Shown here piece after piece: positions 1 through 11,788 of a stretch of 64,000 nt of DNA. Made by a program: the position numbers and the translations under genes. Position 1 is the stretch's first letter. Each line of letters opens with the position of its first letter. The stretch comes from Rhipidocladum racemiflorum. Its lineage: Eukaryota; Streptophyta; Magnoliopsida; Poales; Poaceae. The notes under the pieces were generated by a model. That model was not told the DNA's origin. It was given only the letters and a program-made list of their open reading frames with translations, and searched no databases. The DNA lies in assembly GCA_036346355.1 (NCBI GenBank), contig CM070577.1, positions 12,089,666-12,153,665 of the forward strand, read 5' to 3'.

Positions 1-984
1 TTTCCAGGTATCTTTGGGATGGTTTTTATTTGGTTGAGTCCACTTCACCTAGACTTACGGCATGCCTCGGCATGGACCTCTCACCTTATGCTTTAGGGTG
101 CTATTCCTCTCTTCTTCTCGGTTGAGCTCACTCACGCCTTTTAGGTCTAGCAGTGTTGGGCCCCTGGTAGACAGGGTCCTGTGTTTGCTCTGGGTTGGAG
201 TTGGAGTTGTAGCTTTCCTATATAAGTCATATGGGGAAGGTGAGAGCGAGTCTGAGTGTTAGTGTTTCTCTTCATGTTATCTATGCTCCTAGACTACCCA
301 TTTGTCGATTTCTTGATTCCTTCTCATCATTTCTCTTTTCTGGTTTCAGTTGAGTTCAATTCATCCTTTTGAATCTAAAATTGCTAATAACTCAACTTCA
401 ATCAGTTTTTGTGCTTAATCAACTCACTTGTTGAGGGGAGCTTGGAATTGATTCTTTTGCATTGCATATAGACTTGTTTTTCATTCTACGAGCTTTGTCT
501 ATTATGCAATTGATAAAATTGAGATATGTTGCACCTAGCTACTTTTCTGAAGATATTTGCTAATCTAGGTCATATCCAATTTGGTATATCATGTGAAACT
601 AGCCAACATTTTAAACTTGAGCTTTCTGAAAAGTTGATGAAACATGGCTTTTACTTGCTATACTTCTTCACTAGATGCTTATGCCATGCTTATTGAAATA
701 GTGGGTTTCTACTAGAGTCCCTAGAGCAACTTGGGTTAGCTACATTGTTTCATTCTAGAATCCTCAATAATGCTCATGAATCTAAGTGCTGAAAATATAA
801 TTTGACTCTTTTGTGCTAAAATTGAACTCAACACTATTCATTCACGAGACTGCTTCCCATTGCACTTGGGATGAACTTGGAATGAAGTGTGTATGACCAA
901 AACCACTCTTTTAAGCTTCTTGCTTGAGATGGTTGCTAATGGCTTGAGTCAATACATCGAAAAATGCAAAAATAACTAGAGAAA

Positions 985-1135
985 GAGAGTGATGCCTAGG
1001 AGACCTATGTCGATGGCTCCTAGTCGAGGTTGTGTTTCTCTAGGATAAACTCTCTAAACCCTGAAAGGTTTGTGGAGGAGAGTGAAGCTTAGGAGGCCTT
1101 TGTCGATGGCTCCTAGTCGAGGATGTGCTTCACTA
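985..1135 (+). repeat. Near-duplicate pair in the P spacer
   Basis: Two segments of about 55 bp, near 985-1045 and 1078-1135, share AGGAG(A/G)CC, then TGTCGATGGCTCCTAG, then TCGAGG(T/A)TGTG. They are separated by about 35 bp. The same pair appears inverted in element A at about 30945-31095, so the duplication belongs to the family and not to this insertion. Confidence 0.7.
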
Positions 1136-1849
1136 AGCCTAACTCTCTCATACCGCTTTATGAGCTTTAATCTAAAAATTTGCATTTAAAGAGATGATTG
1201 AGCATGAGGCTTCTCTTATGAACTTGTAGTTTCCCAAAGTGTTGACTAGGTTGAACTCTAGTATATCCATTTGCTCGTTTGATTGGCTTTGCTTCTAGTA
1301 TTGAAGTTATGCTAAGTGTTGCTATTGTTGAAATCATACCAAAGTATTATAACTTCTTTTGATCTAGTTAGCAAAAATTGAAATATGCCATTGGATATGA
1401 CTTAGGATGACATAATCTGAACTTGAGTAGCTTGGTGTCATACTTTGTCTAAGTGGTCACTTGCATAATCCTCAAAGCTCTTCTAGGTTGCATTTCATGC
1501 AAAAAAAATTGTTCTCTTGATGCCTATATTGCCAAAAGGGGGAGAAAACGTAGAAAAGACATCTTAGAGAATTAAAAAAAATGCTTTCTCATGATCATGT
1601 TGAACAATTGTCCTTGCATTTGGATCATGAGTAATATTGAGCTTTTTGAGAGATTTCTTGGTTTTTGGAGCTCTTGTTGAAAAATTGTCCTTTCAAGTGT
1701 TGAGCTCTAAAAATCTTCTCATCTATTTGGTCATGAGCTTTCTTTCTCTTTTTATTGGACCAAATATGATTTTTGCAATCAAATTGCTTTTCTTCCTTTG
1801 TTTTCAAACTCAAATTTATGCCTTTTGTGTGGTTTGTCAATATACTCAT

Positions 1850-1861
1850 CAAGGGGGAGAT
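1850..1861 (+). promoter_or_regulatory. Polypurine tract of element P
   Basis: The run CAAGGGGGAGAT lies directly against the LTR start (TGAAGGACC at 1862). This is the expected primer site for plus-strand DNA synthesis. It defines the orientation of P as plus. Confidence 0.85.
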
Positions 1862-3472
1862 TGAAGGACCATGTGGAGGTCCATCCATTTTTGTGATGAG
1901 TATTTGACTTTATTTGAGCAAGGTGTGCTCAGGCTTGAGTTTGATTTGACTCGGTATTGCATGTTTCAATTAATGATAATTGTGGACTAACATGCAGGAA
2001 GAAAAGGTATGTGCATTGTGGTATGTGCAAAATGGTTTGTTCCTTGTGGTACAGGTTCTTGAGGCAGCTATGGTCGTTGGTAAGTACCGGGACTAGGCTG
2101 GGAGAACCGAGGTCCAGAGCGGTCGAGGATGCCGACGAGATGGTTGGGCTCAAACCGGGTTCACTTGGACGTCAAGGAAATGGACTTGAGGTGGCTCAAG
2201 GTTTTCGGTTCGGGTTGGAGGCTCGAAGAGGAGGAAACTGAGCGGTCAAGTCCGGCGGATGAAGGCCCGTTGCATCGGGTTGATCGGGTTTTGTTTAAAA
2301 CCCATGTATGGCCAATGTGGCCCATGTAAAGCCCATGTGTGGGTTGAAATGAGAGGGTTAATCCTAGCCCTTGGTGGAGTGCCCTAGGGTTTGGGACTCA
2401 TCCAAGGGTGGTAGGTGGCCCTAGAGTAGTATAAATAGAGGGGGAGGGGTGTCCTCCCTCACTTGAAGGTTTGAGTTGCTCCTTTGAGCTTTGCCCACAT
2501 GAAGTGAGGCTTTGTAAACCTTCCAACCAAAAAATACAAAGATTTTCTTTACTTTTTTGTGAATTTAAATTCCGCATTTACATTATGTCTTTACTTTACG
2601 CAATTTAAATTCAGCATTTACTTTCCCGCATGTAAATTCTCGCAATTTACTTTCTATAATTTGGATTTGCTCCTCTCCTTCTAAATGCTGTTGATCAAGG
2701 AGGTCTTGAGGGTGCTCATTTGGTTTTACATCTTTATTGCACCCTAGGATAGACTAGAGATCAAGTTTCTATCAAGATTGCAAATCTGTCCTGAACTTGT
2801 TCTTCGCGCAGCAGTCAGTCTTTGATTTTTAGAAAAATATAGAAAAATCTTTCTTGATTGATTCTTGTTGGAGAAGGTGCTTGACTCATATACCAATCTG
2901 TGAAAAAATTTTGGAGTCCACTGGATGCACCATTTGGGAGCTGTGAGGTGAAAACCGAGCCCCAAATTTCCTGATTGAAAATCCTGACTGTTCGTAGTTC
3001 TTGATTTTTCCTGTTTTTTGTAGAAGGTGTTTGGTGGTGATTTTTGGTGGAGTGCTTCACGACTCAACAGCTCACAGGCTGAAAAATTCCCAAATTTTTT
3101 GGAGCAACAGAAGTCCACCATCCACCTGCTCTAATTGAGGACAATTCCTGAAAATCTGCTTTTGCTTTTCTAAAAAGAGGCTTTTGTGTTTTGGCTTGAT
3201 CTCTTTTAGAAAAGAAGTATTTGAATTGATTCCTCCTTGCTTTGGACACTTGACAACCAGAATTTGTGATTTAAATATCCCTCACATGATTCATGGTTCC
3301 TATCCATGTAAGCTAGGGATACACATAGTTGTCAAGTCGTTCCGATTTTTGTGGGTTTCGCGATTTTAAGGAGCATCGGTTTTCTTTGCGGGATTGTTTG
3401 GAGTACGTTGAGTAGGGGATATTTTTATTTGGGATCATTCACCCCCCCTCTGATCGCCATCTCGGTCTTTCA
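1862..3472 (+). mobile_element. 3' LTR of Copia element P
   Basis: The LTR runs from TGAAGGACC to GGTCTTTCA (1611 bp) and matches the two LTRs of element A in inverse orientation with only scattered differences. Promoter-like TATAAATA lies at 2430-2437. The outer end carries the run ACCCCCCCTCTGATCGCC, typical of SIRE-type LTR 3' ends. Short open frames here are chance frames. Confidence 0.92.
2430..2437 (+). promoter_or_regulatory. TATA box of the P LTR
   Basis: TATAAATA is followed by GAGGGGGAGG about 570 bp into the LTR. The same box is present in both LTRs of A (minus strand, 29646-29653 and 38466-38473). This supports it as the conserved U3 promoter. Confidence 0.65.
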
Positions 3473-4072
3473 AAACCTAATTCTACACGGCGGCGGGCGC
3501 GGCGGCGGAGTCCGGCTCGGACTCGGCGGAGACGATGACGCTCAGCCGTCCACGTGGCACGATCAACGGCCACGATCGCACGGGCGCGATCGAATCCGGG
3601 CCGGATACGGCTCGAACCGGTACGGGCGGATCTCAGCCGTTGGATCTTGATCCAACGGTTGGGATTGATTAGGGTTTTTGAGCTGGTTTGATCGAGCCAA
3701 CTGGCTCGGGTCGGACTCGAGTCCGACTCGGGTTCCGACTCGGTCGGATGAACAGTACTAGACCCGAGTTGATTTTCCAGCGATTTAATATTTAAAATAA
3801 TTCCCAGTAATTCATTTAATTCATTAAAAATAGCAAAAGACTCAGAAAAATTCCAGAAAAATTCTGGAAAATACTTTGGAACATTTTGGACTCAAATAAA
3901 ATATTTCCAACAAAATTTTATTTGCAAAATTAAATTCTTTAATTATTTCAAAATGGAATAAATTCAAATAAATTCCAAATAAATCCAAATAAATTCCAGA
4001 AAATTCCAAAAAATTCACCAAAGTGCCAAATCACACATGAATTTAAGAAAAGCAAAATTTTGGGGTGTTACA
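3473..4072 (-). mobile_element. 3' LTR remnant of G, interrupted by P
   Basis: This matches 12587-13175 with indels and substitutions and ends GGTGTTACA at 4072 (TGTAACACC on the coding strand). Only the first 600 bp of the LTR are present. P enters immediately upstream of the expected TATA region. The first 128 bp (3473-3600) recur without a visible difference inside element A at 37307-37434. Confidence 0.88.
3637..3658. repeat. Palindrome in the G 3' LTR
   Basis: CCGTTGGATC is followed by TT and its exact reverse complement GATCCAACGG. It recurs at 12161-12184 in the 5' LTR region, where the arms extend to 11 bp. Confidence 0.8.
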
Positions 4073-4086
4073 AACCTCCCCCCCTT
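4073..4086 (-). promoter_or_regulatory. Polypurine tract of G
   Basis: AACCTCCCCCCCTT on the plus strand is a purine run on the coding strand directly against the LTR start. This is the expected PPT position and confirms minus orientation. Confidence 0.8.
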
Positions 4087-4118
4087 AATAGAATCTCGTC
4101 CCCGAGATTCAGGGCTTA

Positions 4119-4619
4119 CTAAAGGAATAGGTTTGGAAACTCTTTCTTCAAATCCTCTTCGCGCTCCCAAGTCGCTTCGCTCTCTGCATGGTTACTCCAC
4201 TGAACTCTACAGAAACGGGTTGACTTATTTCTGGTTTCTCGATCCATTGTGTCTAGAATCCTCACGGGATGTTCCTTATAAGTCAAATCTTCTTGCAACT
4301 CAATTGACTCTAGCGGTGTCTGTTCCTCAGGAACTCGGAGACACTTCTTCAACTGGGACACATGGAATACGTCATGCACTCCTGCCAACGACTGTGGCAA
4401 CTCCAGCTGGTAAGCAACTTCGCCTCTGCGGCTCAAAATCTTAAATGGTCCAACATAACGGGGTGCAAGTTTCCCTTTGGCATGGAACCTCTTAACTCCC
4501 CTGAGAGGCGTAACTCTGAGGTAAACAAAGTCTTCTGGTTCAAAACTCAAGTCTCGGCGACGATTGTCAGCATAACTCTTACTGCGTGATTGAGCTATCT
4601 TCAACCTTTCCATAATCAT
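4119..4619 (-). pseudogene. G integrase C-terminus with chromodomain
   Basis: An open stretch of 166 codons forms the end of the pol polyprotein. The GPY/F module is visible (RYVGPF at residues 54-59), followed by QLELP and VFHVSQLKK (residues 71-92). Residues 117-166 form a chromodomain-like module (HPVRILD, then CRVQWSNH, then ATWEREEDL, ending FPNLF). In chromoviruses this module is thought to direct integration to particular chromatin. The stretch is continuous here, but the integrase core upstream is broken, so it is a remnant. The first Met is internal to pol and is not a real start. Confidence 0.85.
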
Positions 4620-5349
4620 GGCGATCTGTTCTTGACCTCTTGAAGAATATCAGGCCCAAAGACACGGCGTTCACGGTCTCATTCCAATTCAATGGCGTCC
4701 CGAGGGTCGACCATACAAAGGCCTCAAAAGGTGACATCGTAAACTAGCCTGATAACTATTGTTGTAACTGAACTTCGGCATACGGTAAACTCTTATCCCA
4801 AGAAGTAGCATAAGCTAATGCACAAGCTCTCAACATATCTTCCGAATCTGGTTGACTCTTTCGGTCTGTCCGTCCGTGCAGTGGATGATAAGGTATCTTG
4901 AAGTTCAAGCGGGTTCCCATGGCTTCATGCAACTTATTCCGGAACCTTGAGGTAAATTGGGTACCTCCGATACAATCCTCTTTGGCACTCCGTGCAAGCA
5001 GACAATCGATCATGTATAATTACGCTAATTTATCTCCCGAGTAAGTGGTCTTCACGGGGATAAAATGGGCTACTTTAGTCAAGCGATCCACTATAACCCA
5101 TATGGAGTTATAACCTCCTTGAGTCTTCGACAACCGGTAATGAAATCCATTCCGATTTCCTCCCACTTCCACTCAGGTATTTTCAGCGGTTGTAGCAATC
5201 CTGCTGGTCTCTGATGCATTGCCTTGACTCTTTGGCATACGTCGCACAATGCAACATGCTCGGCAACTTCACGTTTCATACTCGGCCACCGAATCTCTCC
5301 TTGAGATCCTGATACATCTTGGCGCTTCAGGATGAATTGAGTACTTGAG
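4620..5349 (-). pseudogene. G integrase zinc-binding and catalytic core, broken
   Basis: The segment at 5091-5279 holds the zinc-binding end (ALCDVCQRVK) and the first catalytic Asp region (IGMDFITG). The segment at 4756-5013 holds the second core part (GGTQFTSRFRNKL, then LRACALAYATSWDKSLPYAE). The expected SDRGTQFTS context is altered to DCIGGTQFTS, and the expected catalytic-Glu context reads HGRTDRKSQ, so the active site is not intact. Frameshifts separate the parts. The order agrees with a Gypsy integrase lying between RNase H and the chromodomain. Confidence 0.82.
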
Positions 5350-6207
5350 TCATGAGCTTCTTCGAATCGATTGCTTTAACTCCTTTTTGTTAGGCACACA
5401 AATGCGATCCTTCATCCACAACGTGCCTTGCTCATCCAACTTGAAGTCCTCTGCCTTGCCTTCCTCCTTGATGGACTTAATCCTGCGGATCTTGTCATCA
5501 TCCTTCTGTCCTTCTCGGATCTGATCCTCTAGGGTAGGCTTTACTTCTAATGCGGCCAAGAATCCGCTAGGTACTACCTCAATCTTCATTTTCTGAAAAT
5601 CCTCACATAACTCGTCCTGACTTGTGGCTAGCAACGTACTCACAGTATGGCTTTTCCGACTCAGAGCGTCGGCTACTACGTTGGCCTTCCCGGGATGGTA
5701 ATGGATTCCAACATTATAGTCTTTGATCAACTCTAACCATCTTCTCTGCCTCATATTCAGATCCGACTGGGTGAATATGTACTTAAGGCTCTTATGATCC
5801 GTATACACTTCACATCTGTTCCCGATCAGATAGTGACGCCATATCTTCAAAGCATGCACTACGGCAGCTAACTCTAGGTCATGCGTCGGATAATTTTCCT
5901 CATGCGGCCTCAACTGCCTCGATGCATAAGCGACGACTTTTCCATTCTGCATCAGCACACATCCAAGTCCTTGGCGCGATGCATCACAATAAATATCGAA
6001 GCTTTGAGCAACATCCGGTAGAACTAACACCGGTGCTGATGTCAATCGCTTCTTCAGCTCCTGAAATCCTTTCTCACATTCTGGCGTCCATGCAAACTTC
6101 TTTTCCTTCTTCAGCAGTTGCGTAAGAGGTTTCGCAATTGTCGAAAAGCCTTCGATGAAACGGCGGTAGTATCCTGCCATTCCAAGGAAACTCCGAATCT
6201 GGGTCAC
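5350..6207 (-). pseudogene. G RNase H domain with RT connection
   Basis: This is the longest intact stretch of G pol (285 codons). Residues 3-18 (QIRSFLGMAGYYRRFI) are the end of the RT thumb. RNase H follows, with acidic residues Asp75 (IYCDAS), Glu112 (HDLELA), Asp137 (VYTDHKSL) and Asp180 (VVADALSR), as in Ty3/Gypsy RNase H. The domain degrades the RNA strand of the RNA-DNA hybrid. The open stretch enters the integrase N-terminal region before stopping near 5350. The start shown is arbitrary because the upstream RT is shifted into another frame. Confidence 0.88.
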
Positions 6208-6970
6208 AGTCTTCTTGCTCCCAATGTAACACGACTTCTACTTTGCTTGGATCTACGGCGACTCCTTCTGCGGTCATTACATGTCCAAGAAACTCCACCT
6301 TGTCCTTCCAAAAATCACACTTGCTGAACTTGGCGAAAAGTTGTCGTTCCTCGGCTTTTCCAAAACTCGCCTTAAGTGTTCGGCATGTTCGCTCTCTGTC
6401 TTGGAGTAGATTAGGATATCGTCTATGAACACGACGACAAACTTGTCCAAATATTCCATGAACACCTTATTCATCATATTCATGAAATAAGCTGGCGCAT
6501 TAAATCGGCCCAAAGGACATAATTGTAAACTCGTAATGTCCATATCTTGACGAGAATGCAGTCTTGAATATCTTCCGATCGGATCTTCAATCGATGGTAT
6601 CCCGATCTCGGATCAATCTTGGAGAAAACTCCGGCTCCTCTTAAGCGATCAAACAAATCATCAATCCGGGTAGCGGATACTTATTCTTCACGGTGACTTC
6701 GTTGAGTGCACGGTAGTCAATGCACATCCTGAAACTCCCGTCCTTCTTCTTGACAAACAAAACTGGTGCTCCCCACGGCGACGAACTCGGCCTCGATAAA
6801 TCCTTTCTCCATTAACTCTTCTAGCTGTTTCTTCATCTCTACCAACTCCTCGGTGGACATCCGATAGGGTCTCTTTGCTATCGGTCTTTGTGCAGTACAA
6901 GCTCTATTACAAATTCTATGTCCCTGTCAGCGGCATACCGTAGATCTTCGGGAAAAATATCGGGTACTCA
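6208..6970 (-). pseudogene. G reverse transcriptase, broken
   Basis: The fragment at 6277-6543 carries the catalytic motif FIDDILIYS (FIDD at residues 39-42), preceded by FMNMMNKVFMEYLDKF and followed by HAEHLRRVL. A second fragment near 6688-6900 corresponds to the fingers/palm start in another frame. Several frameshifts and stops lie between 6208 and 6970, so no enzyme is made. The motif spacing fits Ty3/Gypsy RT. Confidence 0.85.
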
Positions 6971-7425
6971 TTCACTCTTTGGGACATCCTCTAGGCTGAT
7001 TGCCTTGGTACATTAACCATCAATCGCCCATCTCTAACTGCAAGTGGCTTGAAATTCCACTTTCTTCCCACACTGCTCTCAATCGAGATAGTCCTTCGTC
7101 CACAATCCAATACGGCCTTGTGCTTGGATAACCAATCCATTCCCAATATAACGTCTAGGTGCAGGTCTCCAAAATTATAAGGTTTGCTAGGAACTCTATT
7201 CCATCTATTAGTATTCTCACCCGGAACATCCTACTTTCGTTCGGAGTTCGAACCAGGGTTTGAACTAAAAGCATGCACTTAAGCCTTGCAATCCTCAAAT
7301 CATTTCTAGTAGCAAAGCCTTGCGAAACAAACGAATCTGAAGCTCCGAGTCAAACAAAGCTATTCACAGTCTTGAGTTAACAAGTAACTTACCCAAGATG
7401 ACGTCAGTAGCATTCTGCGGTGCAT
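6971..7425 (-). pseudogene. G protease and spacer, heavily degenerate
   Basis: The minus strand keeps a short recognisable block at about 7030-7150, GMDWLSKHKAVLDCG, the conserved end of chromovirus protease regions, followed by WNFKPL. The active-site Asp region further upstream is broken by stops. It lies between gag and RT as expected. Confidence 0.65.
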
Positions 7426-8575
7426 CTGCGGTGACATGGTTGACTCGGCCTCTCACCACGGTCTAGGGTATGGCTCCTGGTGTGGCGTCCTAGCTGGGGT
7501 GGTTCCTAGATTGAAGCGAACCAGGGTCACTCCTGCTGTCTTCTTTGGACAAGCTGTTGGGAAAGTGTCTGGCTCGTTGCAGATTGTAGCGGCGTCTCAT
7601 TTGTTCCTGTATTTGCCTAGAGTAGTGTTTCTAGCGGGGCTGGGTGCAGTAGTTCGATTGACAGGTCTTGGTGCTTGGGGGTGGTGTCCTTGTTGCATTC
7701 TCGTGGTTGGAATCTGAAGAATTGATTTGGTGCAACTCTCGGTATTGCGTTCCACTGGCGTGATCCTTCTTTGTTGCATCCTGCGCTTCTGTTCTCATCC
7801 AGTTCCTTGCGCTTGTCCTCAAGAATAAGTGCCTTATTCACCAACTCTTGGAAATCTGGAAAGGTGTGGGTGATCAACCCTACTTGCAATCCCGAGTTAA
7901 GTCCCTTCATAAAAGCGAGGTATGCAGATTTATCTGTCGCTACATCCTCAGTGCGTAGCGTGCTAGGCTGTGTGAACTTGTTCAGGAGTAATCGACCCTT
8001 GGCTGATTACCTTGCTTGATGCTCTGAACTCCTCCTTCTTAAGGTCCATGATTCCCTCAGTGCACGTGATCTTGTCGGAATGCACCGTGAACTCTTCCCA
8101 AGTGATATCTTGAGGGTTCTCTGCGTGGCACGTAAGTTCTCCCACCATTCGGTATTTGTCCCTTCAAGCGATGAGAAGCGTAGAGTACCTTCTCATTTCC
8201 TATGCATTGAGCTATGTGTAGCTTCCTCTCGATTGATCTTAACCAATCATCGGCCTCCAATGGATTGGCATTCCCGAGAGAAAGTGGGTGGGTGAGTTCT
8301 CATGAACTCGATAGTCTTGTATTCTGGCGTTGTCCATGATTAACATGATTAGCGATGGCCTGAGCGATGACGTGCTGCATTTGTTGCATCATAGCATGCA
8401 TCAAGCGAGTGCAGGCAGCAAGAAAAGCTCCAAAATTCTGCATATCCGGATTGGCGGTGCTGGTGCTCCATCATTGGGGTTTTCTGCTCGGCGAGAACCA
8501 CTCCCATTGCTTCCAAAGTTTCCACGGGTGTTCACCATCTGTCGATTTGCTCTAGGTTTAGAGATGAGAGGGAAG
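7426..8575 (-). pseudogene. G gag, broken
   Basis: The probable gag start is MVNTRGNFG near 8540. Retrotrans_gag landmarks follow in changing frames: NPLEADDWLRSIERKLHIAQ (8200-8260), ITWEEFTVH (8090-8120), MDLKKEEFRA (8030-8060), then MKGLNSGLQVGL, FPDFQELVNKALILEDKRKEL (7790-7910). The expected CCHC zinc knuckle near 7540-7580 is unrecognisable, reading ARHFPNS where GHFxxxC is expected. At least four frameshifts are needed to follow the protein. Gag packages the element RNA; this copy cannot make a full protein. Confidence 0.82.
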
Positions 8576-8769
8576 CAAGAATAGACAAGTAATATGGAAC
8601 TTATGCGGGCGAAAGGGGTAACTTTAAGGTCCAACTTTATTATTTAATAACTTGGTATGGCTGCTTACAATGCCTAAGGGCCTTGCAACACATCTTGCAC
8701 ACTCGACAAGCAATGAAAATCCAAATCGAACTAACACCGAGTCTAACGCCTAAAGGGTGACTCTTTCTT

Positions 8770-9534
8770 TTATGTGTGACTCGGCGAAGGAGTCTCACTA
8801 AAGAACCTATGCTCACTCATCGAGAAAACCTCCACGGCACTGAGTGCGGGTCTTTGTGGCATAGGCGCGAAACGATCGCCATGTCCGACAAGCTGTGTCC
8901 TCTGTGGTAGTCGAAGAAGCGATGTCCTCATCGAGATCGACTCCTCTGGATCGGGCTCGTGTAGCTCAATCTTGGCTCTGGAGTGCAGTCCGTACAAAGT
9001 CATCTCCAACTCGTTAATTCTTCGTAGAAGGTGTGCCACATACTCTTGAGCTTCCCGCCATCTGTTCTTCTCTGTCGTGATCTCCTTGCGGGCCTTCTGT
9101 AGCTCCTTGCTTGTATTATCCAGTACATCCTCCTGGGCGACGACAAATCGTGCCAACTATGTAACCGTGGCATCCTCATCCTGAATCGCCTTCGGGTCAA
9201 GAAGGTTATCGCTGCGCGGATGGTAACGGAACACCGTACTCTCCAATTCTCTGGCGTAGATACGGGTAATGTGCCGCATTGCTCGTCGTGATACTTCTTA
9301 GATACCCATCTGCATTGTAGATCTCCTGGTAGTGCAGTGTATCGGGCGATTGCCTGGGCCCTTTTTCCTAGCAGGTACCTCAATCCTCACGTCACAAGCC
9401 TTGATCAATCCTGCTTGTCTGATCACTTCCACTTGGTATTGGGGCTTCTCAAAATCTCCGAGAGTCTGAAGCATATGCCAAAGTTCCGCGGCGTGACCAA
9501 CTCCCAGATCAACGTAGTTGAACTCTTCCTCCAT
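8770..9534 (-). pseudogene. Extra ORF upstream of G gag, coiled-coil, function unknown
   Basis: Between the PBS and gag lies a coding-like stretch unrelated to known gag or pol domains. Its N-terminal part starts MEEEFNYVDLGVGHAAELW at 9534, then LQTLGDFEKPQYQVEVIRQ and KACDVRIEVP. After a frameshift, a heptad-rich coiled-coil-like part continues at 8770-9156 (NTSKELQKARKEITTEKNRW, REAQEYVAHLLRRINELEM). It lies in the same orientation as gag and pol and is separated from gag by about 190 bp. It could be an accessory ORF of this chromovirus family or a captured host fragment. I do not recognise a function. A frameshift near 9150-9300 makes this copy non-functional. Confidence 0.6.
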
Positions 9535-9736
9535 CTGTCACAAGAGTGCTTTACGTAAGAACTCGGAATTTTTAAATTGTGACCAGGTAAGGGAAAATTT
9601 CAGCAAGAGGCAAGAAAAGAGAGAAGGGGATAAGTCGAGATGTCATTTCTTATCTTGACAAATTTTTAGCTTTAGAAAATAGGTTTTATCCTCACTACGA
9701 CCATTCTAGCTTAGGGTTGAGCCTACGGTCAACTCT
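9535..9736 (-). other. Leader of G between PBS and first ORF
   Basis: About 200 bp of untranslated leader lies between the primer-binding site and MEEEF. No other feature is seen. Confidence 0.6.
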
Positions 9737-9748
9737 GGCTCGATACCA
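9737..9748 (-). promoter_or_regulatory. Primer-binding site of G
   Basis: On the coding strand this reads TGGTATCGAGCC, five bases after the LTR end. It resembles the initiator tRNA-Met complement (TGGTATCAGAGCC) with one base missing. Confidence 0.75.
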
Positions 9749-11754
9749 CCTCTGTCGGGACCCGAATTTGCAAATCCGACCCTCTGTGTATTCAGCACTA
9801 GTCCAGGAGCAGCTTAGTGCACACAGTCTTAACATCGGTAAATATCACAATCATACCATTCGATATTATCAAAGTACTTTATTTAAATAAACAAACTGGT
9901 TACTTGACCTTACGGTCAAGTTAAAAATTTATGCCTAGCAAGTCTAAACTAATTCAGAGAAAAATAATAGCGGCGGAAAATCAAATAGCTTAGTGGCGCC
10001 ATCCAGATACCACAGGCAATGGTAGGCTCGCATCCCTAAGTAGACGGATCTTCTTGGAGTTCCTCCTCCAAAGTGGTGTAGTCTCCTCTTCAAGCGGTGT
10101 TGTATTGAGGCAAGGGTGAGTACTTGGTACTCGACAAGTCATGCACGTAATGCAGGCTAATATACTATATGCATGGCTTGGTACAAAGGAATAGCTCAAG
10201 GTATATTTGCGATGCTTGACTTTTGACAAGTAATATAAGTAGATTCGGCGGTAGAAATAAGTAAAGCGTAAATAACTTTTCAAGAAGTTTAATAAACATT
10301 TTCCCCATCCTAAACCATATTTCCCTCATCTTCATTATTAAACCAAACCAACTTCCAAATCCAAGTTATTTTCAGAAAGTCTAACCCTTGATCAGTAATT
10401 CCCGGCGATGTCGATCACAGTGGACTCGGCTATTTAAATAGATTCTAAACTCTGCAGAGGTTATGCACTTTGCCCACAAGATACAGTCAAACACCACAAA
10501 GGCGAGTTCAGTAACAAAGCCTTTCGGAAGCCTCAAACAACACAGTGGTCCTCTCTCGGTTCGTGCTCTACACCATCCCTTCCCTTAGCCAAGGCGAAGT
10601 ATGGGACCAACACACCGTTAGATGGGTATCGGCCCACAGCCACGATACGCTCCCCCGTACAATCACACAAATGGTGTAATTGACACCCTGAGGCTCCACA
10701 AGTGAGTCCTTAGCGACTTAGTCAACTAGGGCCGTCCCATTCCAGCCATGTGGTTGCAAGTATGACCCAGTTCAAAGGCTTGCAAGGTTAAGTCCTTAGA
10801 GTGACCAGGCAAGACTACCCGAAAAACCAAATCAACATCCCCAATGCCACAATCGCCCACTGATTACTCTTGCCACATGCCCCGGCCAAATCATTTATCA
10901 AGCCCAGTTGATTACCATGCACCACGTGCCATCAACATCACATGATACTTTTCCCAAAACAGGTTCAATATATCATTAAGTCAATATTAACATTTGATTG
11001 TCCAAAACCATGTCATGAGCACGTAGCAGGTCTAAGCAGTATACTACAACGGTCTAAAACCCATGTTGGCAATCTAATAATGTCCAACTAGTAATCCACA
11101 ACTAGGGTGACAAGGGTCATGGCACATACTTAAATAATCAAGGTGTCATACAAAGAAATTGGTACTTATCTAACCCCCAGGTTTAAACAAAGTATTTTTC
11201 TAATTGAACTAGCATGCAATAGTTTAAATCAAAATAGATTTCGAAATAGGATCAACATGGTCAAAGCACAACTTGCCTTCAAAGAGTACTTGTTCTTGGT
11301 CTTGAGTTGGATCCTGAGTCAATACTTCTCCTTCGAATCCTTCCGGCACTTCAACGTCTACTCGTAAAGCGTGCAAATAGCAATACACAAATAAACAATG
11401 GGCAAAAACATCCCAAAACTCCAAATAAAATCCATAAACAGAGAGAACATAATTTTCTGGATTTTTAGGAACTGGAATCGTTCAAATCGGAGTTAAAATG
11501 CAAAAGTTATGATTTATTAAAGTTTAAATAATCAATTAAATAATATTACAGAGAAAAAATTTAGTCCAAAAATTAAATAAAATTCATATTTGAGTAGATC
11601 TAAATTTTATACAAATTTAGAAATTTGAATCACTCAAATCGGAGTTGAAACGCAAAAGTTATAAGCGTTTGAAGTTTGAAACAAAATCTGAAATCATTAT
11701 TCGAATTAATAAATCATTTTCTTTTTCGGAAATTAATTATTACGTCAGCATGGA

Positions 11755-11788
11755 CACGTGTCAGCTCCTGATTGGCTGGCTGACGTCA
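11755..11788. promoter_or_regulatory. G-box and bZIP-type palindromes in the G LTR
   Basis: CACGTG at 11755-11760 and TGACGTCA at 11781-11788 are perfect palindromic cores known as plant bZIP/bHLH sites. They lie downstream of the putative TATA box on the coding strand. Any regulatory role is inference. Confidence 0.4.

Larger units (their letters stand above)
1..1861 (+). other. Non-coding 3' spacer of Copia element P
   Basis: There is no sustained open frame and no recognisable protein in this stretch. It matches the spacer of element A (30221-32080, inverted). A purine run AAAAGGGGGAG near 1535 and the true polypurine tract at 1850-1861 resemble the multiple PPT-like runs of SIRE elements. 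The rest is AT-rich, with one local near-duplication at 985-1135. Confidence 0.8.
1..3472 (+). mobile_element. Copia element P (SIRE-like), 3' part: post-pol spacer and 3' LTR
   Basis: The stretch is the reverse complement of 28616 to about 32080, the 3' end of element A, so P and A are two copies of one family in opposite orientation. The window opens just downstream of where pol ends in A. P is therefore represented only by a non-coding spacer of about 1.86 kb, a polypurine tract and one LTR. A long spacer between pol and the 3' LTR is usual for the SIRE/Maximus lineage. I see no env-like frame in it. The LTR ends at 3472 and is followed by Gypsy LTR sequence starting AAACC. The uninterrupted Gypsy LTR at 12581-12600 reads GCGGAAACCTAATT, so P was inserted there. 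Its 5' half must lie upstream of the window. Confidence 0.9.

Noticed and set aside
1..1861. env-like gene in the SIRE spacer
   Set aside because: No frame longer than chance in P or in the equivalent region of A.
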